Below the pieces are notes generated by a model. The model did no database searches. It was not told the origin of the DNA and worked only from the letters and a program-made list of their open reading frames with translations. From positions 1-64,000 of the forward strand of contig NZ_AULF01000029.1 of the NCBI RefSeq assembly GCF_000425145.1: DNA of 64,000 bases. The letters run 5' to 3'. Position 1 is the first letter of the stretch; the number at the start of each line of letters is the position of its first letter. Positions 61,776 through 64,000 of the stretch are shown piece after piece. This stretch comes from Pedobacter glucosidilyticus DSM 23534 (lineage in GTDB: Bacteria; Bacteroidota; Bacteroidia; Sphingobacteriales; Sphingobacteriaceae). The translations under genes were made by a program, and so were the position numbers.

Positions 61776-64000
61776 TTAAAATTTTACGTTTATGCCAAAC
61801 ACTATTGTTCTTGCTCTTGGGTAAGATGAGAAATCAAAACCTGGCGTTAATGTGGAGTTTCTAACAGCTACCTCTGGATCAAAACCACTGTATTTAGTCC
61901 ATGTGTAAAGATTTTGTGCAGATGCAGATAGGTTGATGGTTCCTAATTTTAATTTACTGGTTAACTTTCTAGGAAGGCTATAATCTAAAGAAACAGTTTT
62001 TAACCTTAGAAAAGATCCATCTTCTATTACTCTGCTAGAGTAGACACCATTTGGCCCTCTACCGTTTACCCCAGGTAAGGTATTGCTTGGGTTTGTGGGG
62101 GTCCATCTTTCTATATAGCTAGCAAACTGGTTGGTGCTATTGCTTAAACCAGCTTCAAATAATAGTCTGTTAGCATTATAAATTTGATTCCCGTAAGACC
62201 ATTGTAGAAATACACTTAGATTAAAGCCAGCGTAAGAGAAATTATTAATAAACCCCCCTATATGTTTAGGTAAAGTACGCCCAATAACGGTTTGGTCGGC
62301 AGCATCAACAATTAAATCTCCGTTTAAATCTTTATAGCGTATTTCTCCGGGTCTAATATTTTGTCGTGGGTTTCCGTTTGTTGGTACACCCGGTTTTAAA
62401 AGGTAATTTCCAGGCGAAACCTCATCAAAATCAGTATATTGATAAATACCATCGAAAATAAAACCAAAGAATTGAGCAGCTGGTTCGCCAACTTTACCTA
62501 CATACAAAAAGTTGTTTCTATAAATATTATCCCAAGGTAAACTGGATAATATAAAGTCTTGGTCTTTATTTAAACTTAGTATTTTGTTATCGTTAAAACT
62601 GATATTAAAATTACTTGTCCATTCAAATTTGCCTTTTTTAAGGTTTACAGTGTTTAAGCCAATTTCAAAGCCTGTATTTCTTACGCTACCAATGTTTCTA
62701 AATGCGTTTGGATAACCTGATGTAAAAGGAATATCAGCATTTAGTAAAAGGTCTCTGGTTACTTTATCGTACCAATCTAGCGTTAGCTCTATTCTGTTGT
62801 TTAGTAAAGCTAAATCGTACCCTATATCTAGTGAGCGAGTGGTTTCCCACTTTAAATCAAAATTACTTAGCTCGGTAGGTACAGCACCTAAAGCAGGTGT
62901 GCCATTATTGAAAGAGTAGGAGCTAGCAATTGGGAAATTAAATGCAGATACATAGGCATAATCAGATACTCTGTTATTACCTGCTAAACCATAAGAAACT
63001 CTTAGTTTTGCATCAGAAATAAACTTAATTTTTTTCATGAAGTTTTCACTACTCATTCGCCAAGAAAAAGCACCTGAAGGAAAGTAGCCCCATCTATTTT
63101 CTGGTGCAAAGCGAGAAGATGCATCGGCTCTCATGGTTGCCGATAGGTAGTATTTGTAGTTATAATTGTAATTTACTCTACCAAAAAACGACATTAAATT
63201 TGATACTGCTTGTGAAGAAACACTCGGCTGAGGTATGCCTAAATCAATACCGCTAATCCCTAGCGACTCTATAGGTATTAATATGCTAGATTGACCATAA
63301 CGCTCGGTACTTTGCCCCTGTAAAGAGGTTCCGCCGATAATATTAAAAGTATTTTTATTGATTTTTTTATTAAATGTTAAGGTGTTTTCATTGCTCCAAA
63401 TATTAAGGTTATTGTAAATAATGGAACCTTGTACACCTCTGATATTATTAGGAAGTAATGGTGTGCCACGCGAGGTTTTGGTGTTATAAAAATTATCGTT
63501 TCTAGCACTTCTATTGTTTAAGCCACCTTGTACTCTTAATACTAAATCTTTACTGAAATTATAGGTTGCAAAAGCATTGGTAATGATGTTGTTTGTTCTA
63601 ACTTCACGTAATTCGTTTTTAGCGGATATAATGGGATTGATTCTATAATCGTTGTTTCCATCAATTTCATCGTCTAATAAATCATCAATATAATCTTGTG
63701 TTTCTGTACCCGGAGAAGGAACTGGTCTAAAACCCCAAGTTGCAAACATTAAAGCCGCGGTAGAAGAAAAGCCGCCACCGGTAGCTACATCTTGTCCGTT
63801 AGAAAGATTATTAGAATAATTGATATTTACACCTGCTTTTAGCTTTTTGTTTATATTTTGGTCTAATGAAATTCTACCTTGATACCTTCTAGATCCAGAA
63901 TTAATAATTACCCCTTCTTGGTTAAAGATAGAACCTGATATAGCGTATTTGGTGTCTTTGGTACCTCCTCTAACAGATAGATTATGTATTTGTGTACTAC
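61776..64000 (-). CDS. SusC/RagA-family TonB-dependent transporter (partial, 3' part)
   Basis: C-terminal part (about 741 residues) of a SusC-type transporter; the reading frame is open to the right edge of the window, so the N-terminal domain, the plug and the promoter lie beyond it. The part seen is the 22-strand barrel with typical strands (LSASAQNLYTWTKYSGFDPEV, YPRARTIVFGINVKF) and the plug-adjacent SusC loop. It heads the operon SusC-SusD-DUF5017-like lipoprotein-GH3. The internal ATG at 63749 is not the start: homologous coding sequence (for example DQNINKKLKAGVNINYSNNL) continues upstream of it in frame. Confidence 0.93.
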   Translation of the reverse strand, partial: STQIHNLSVRGGTKDTKYAISGSIFNQEGVIINSGSRRYQGRISLDQNINKKLKAGVNINYSNNLSNGQDVATGGGFSSTAALMFATWGFRPVPSPGTETQDYIDDLLDDEIDGNNDYRINPIISAKNELREVRTNNIITNAFATYNFSKDLVLRVQGGLNNRSARNDNFYNTKTSRGTPLLPNNIRGVQGSIIYNNLNIWSNENTLTFNKKINKNTFNIIGGTSLQGQSTERYGQSSILIPIESLGISGIDLGIPQPSVSSQAVSNLMSFFGRVNYNYNYKYYLSATMRADASSRFAPENRWGYFPSGAFSWRMSSENFMKKIKFISDAKLRVSYGLAGNNRVSDYAYVSAFNFPIASSYSFNNGTPALGAVPTELSNFDLKWETTRSLDIGYDLALLNNRIELTLDWYDKVTRDLLLNADIPFTSGYPNAFRNIGSVRNTGFEIGLNTVNLKKGKFEWTSNFNISFNDNKILSLNKDQDFILSSLPWDNIYRNNFLYVGKVGEPAAQFFGFIFDGIYQYTDFDEVSPGNYLLKPGVPTNGNPRQNIRPGEIRYKDLNGDLIVDAADQTVIGRTLPKHIGGFINNFSYAGFNLSVFLQWSYGNQIYNANRLLFEAGLSNSTNQFASYIERWTPTNPSNTLPGVNGRGPNGVYSSRVIEDGSFLRLKTVSLDYSLPRKLTSKLKLGTINLSASAQNLYTWTKYSGFDPEVAVRNSTLTPGFDFSSYPRARTIVFGINVKF

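Noticed and set aside
1-64000. Looked for tRNA, rRNA and known insertion-sequence ends.
   Set aside because: No cloverleaf, conserved rRNA segment or transposase reading frame was recognised by eye; a covariance search could still find a small RNA.

Overview
The window is AT-rich chromosomal DNA from a member of the Bacteroidota, most likely a Pedobacter-like member of the Sphingobacteriaceae. The evidence is two SusC/SusD pairs, a hybrid two-component regulator of the HTCS type, two proteins with type IX secretion (T9SS) C-terminal sorting domains, a plant-type acyl-ACP desaturase, Bacteroidota-style promoter boxes (TAnnTTTG) and almost no Shine-Dalgarno sequences. I see no tRNA, rRNA, CRISPR array or complete insertion sequence. 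The genus is an inference; the phylum is well supported.

Positions 1-18,700 are mainly core genes: acyl-ACP desaturase, aconitase, a polysaccharide deacetylase, a TolC/HlyD export pair without its inner-membrane pump, gpsA, sucD, two tandem TPR-histidine kinases facing a NarL-type response regulator, a four-gene run of unrecognised exported proteins (13972-17262), msrB, and a tandem pair of RlpA-type double-psi-barrel proteins. Many genes here end in clear hairpin terminators. A 1089-residue modular T9SS adhesin-like protein (18679-21948) closes this part.

Positions 22,300-64,000 look like a large polysaccharide utilisation locus (PUL), interrupted by a Fic protein gene and a higBA toxin-antitoxin pair. 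It encodes a pectate-lyase-like beta-helix protein, an FHS-type sugar permease, a ROK sugar kinase, two GH2 enzymes, a GH116-type enzyme, a GH3 enzyme, an arylsulfatase, a lipoprotein resembling RbsD/FucU mutarotases, two paralogous TIM-barrel-like proteins that may be an undescribed glycosidase family, a T9SS protein, an HTCS sensor-regulator, a complete SusC-SusD-lipoprotein operon, and a second SusC-SusD-lipoprotein-GH3 operon whose SusC runs off the window. The likely flow is: surface capture by SusCD and the lipoproteins, desulfation and exo-cleavage in the periplasm, anomer interconversion, hexose import by the permease, and phosphorylation by the ROK kinase. The glycan is not determined; the enzymes suggest a sulfated, beta-linked, gluco-/glucosamino-configured polymer.

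The most notable non-coding signal is a promoter/operator cassette found three times (34385-34449, 40879-40943, 52104-52167). Each copy has a -7-like box, exactly 20 bp, then two half-sites 21 bp apart, and stands upstream of the sulfatase, the T9SS protein and susC respectively. I infer that it is the binding site of the HTCS encoded at 40963-45165. The copy before susC sits on a duplicated, decayed ROK-kinase 5' region, so part of the locus control appears to have been built from a gene duplication. A phased 11-bp repeat array lies before higBA.
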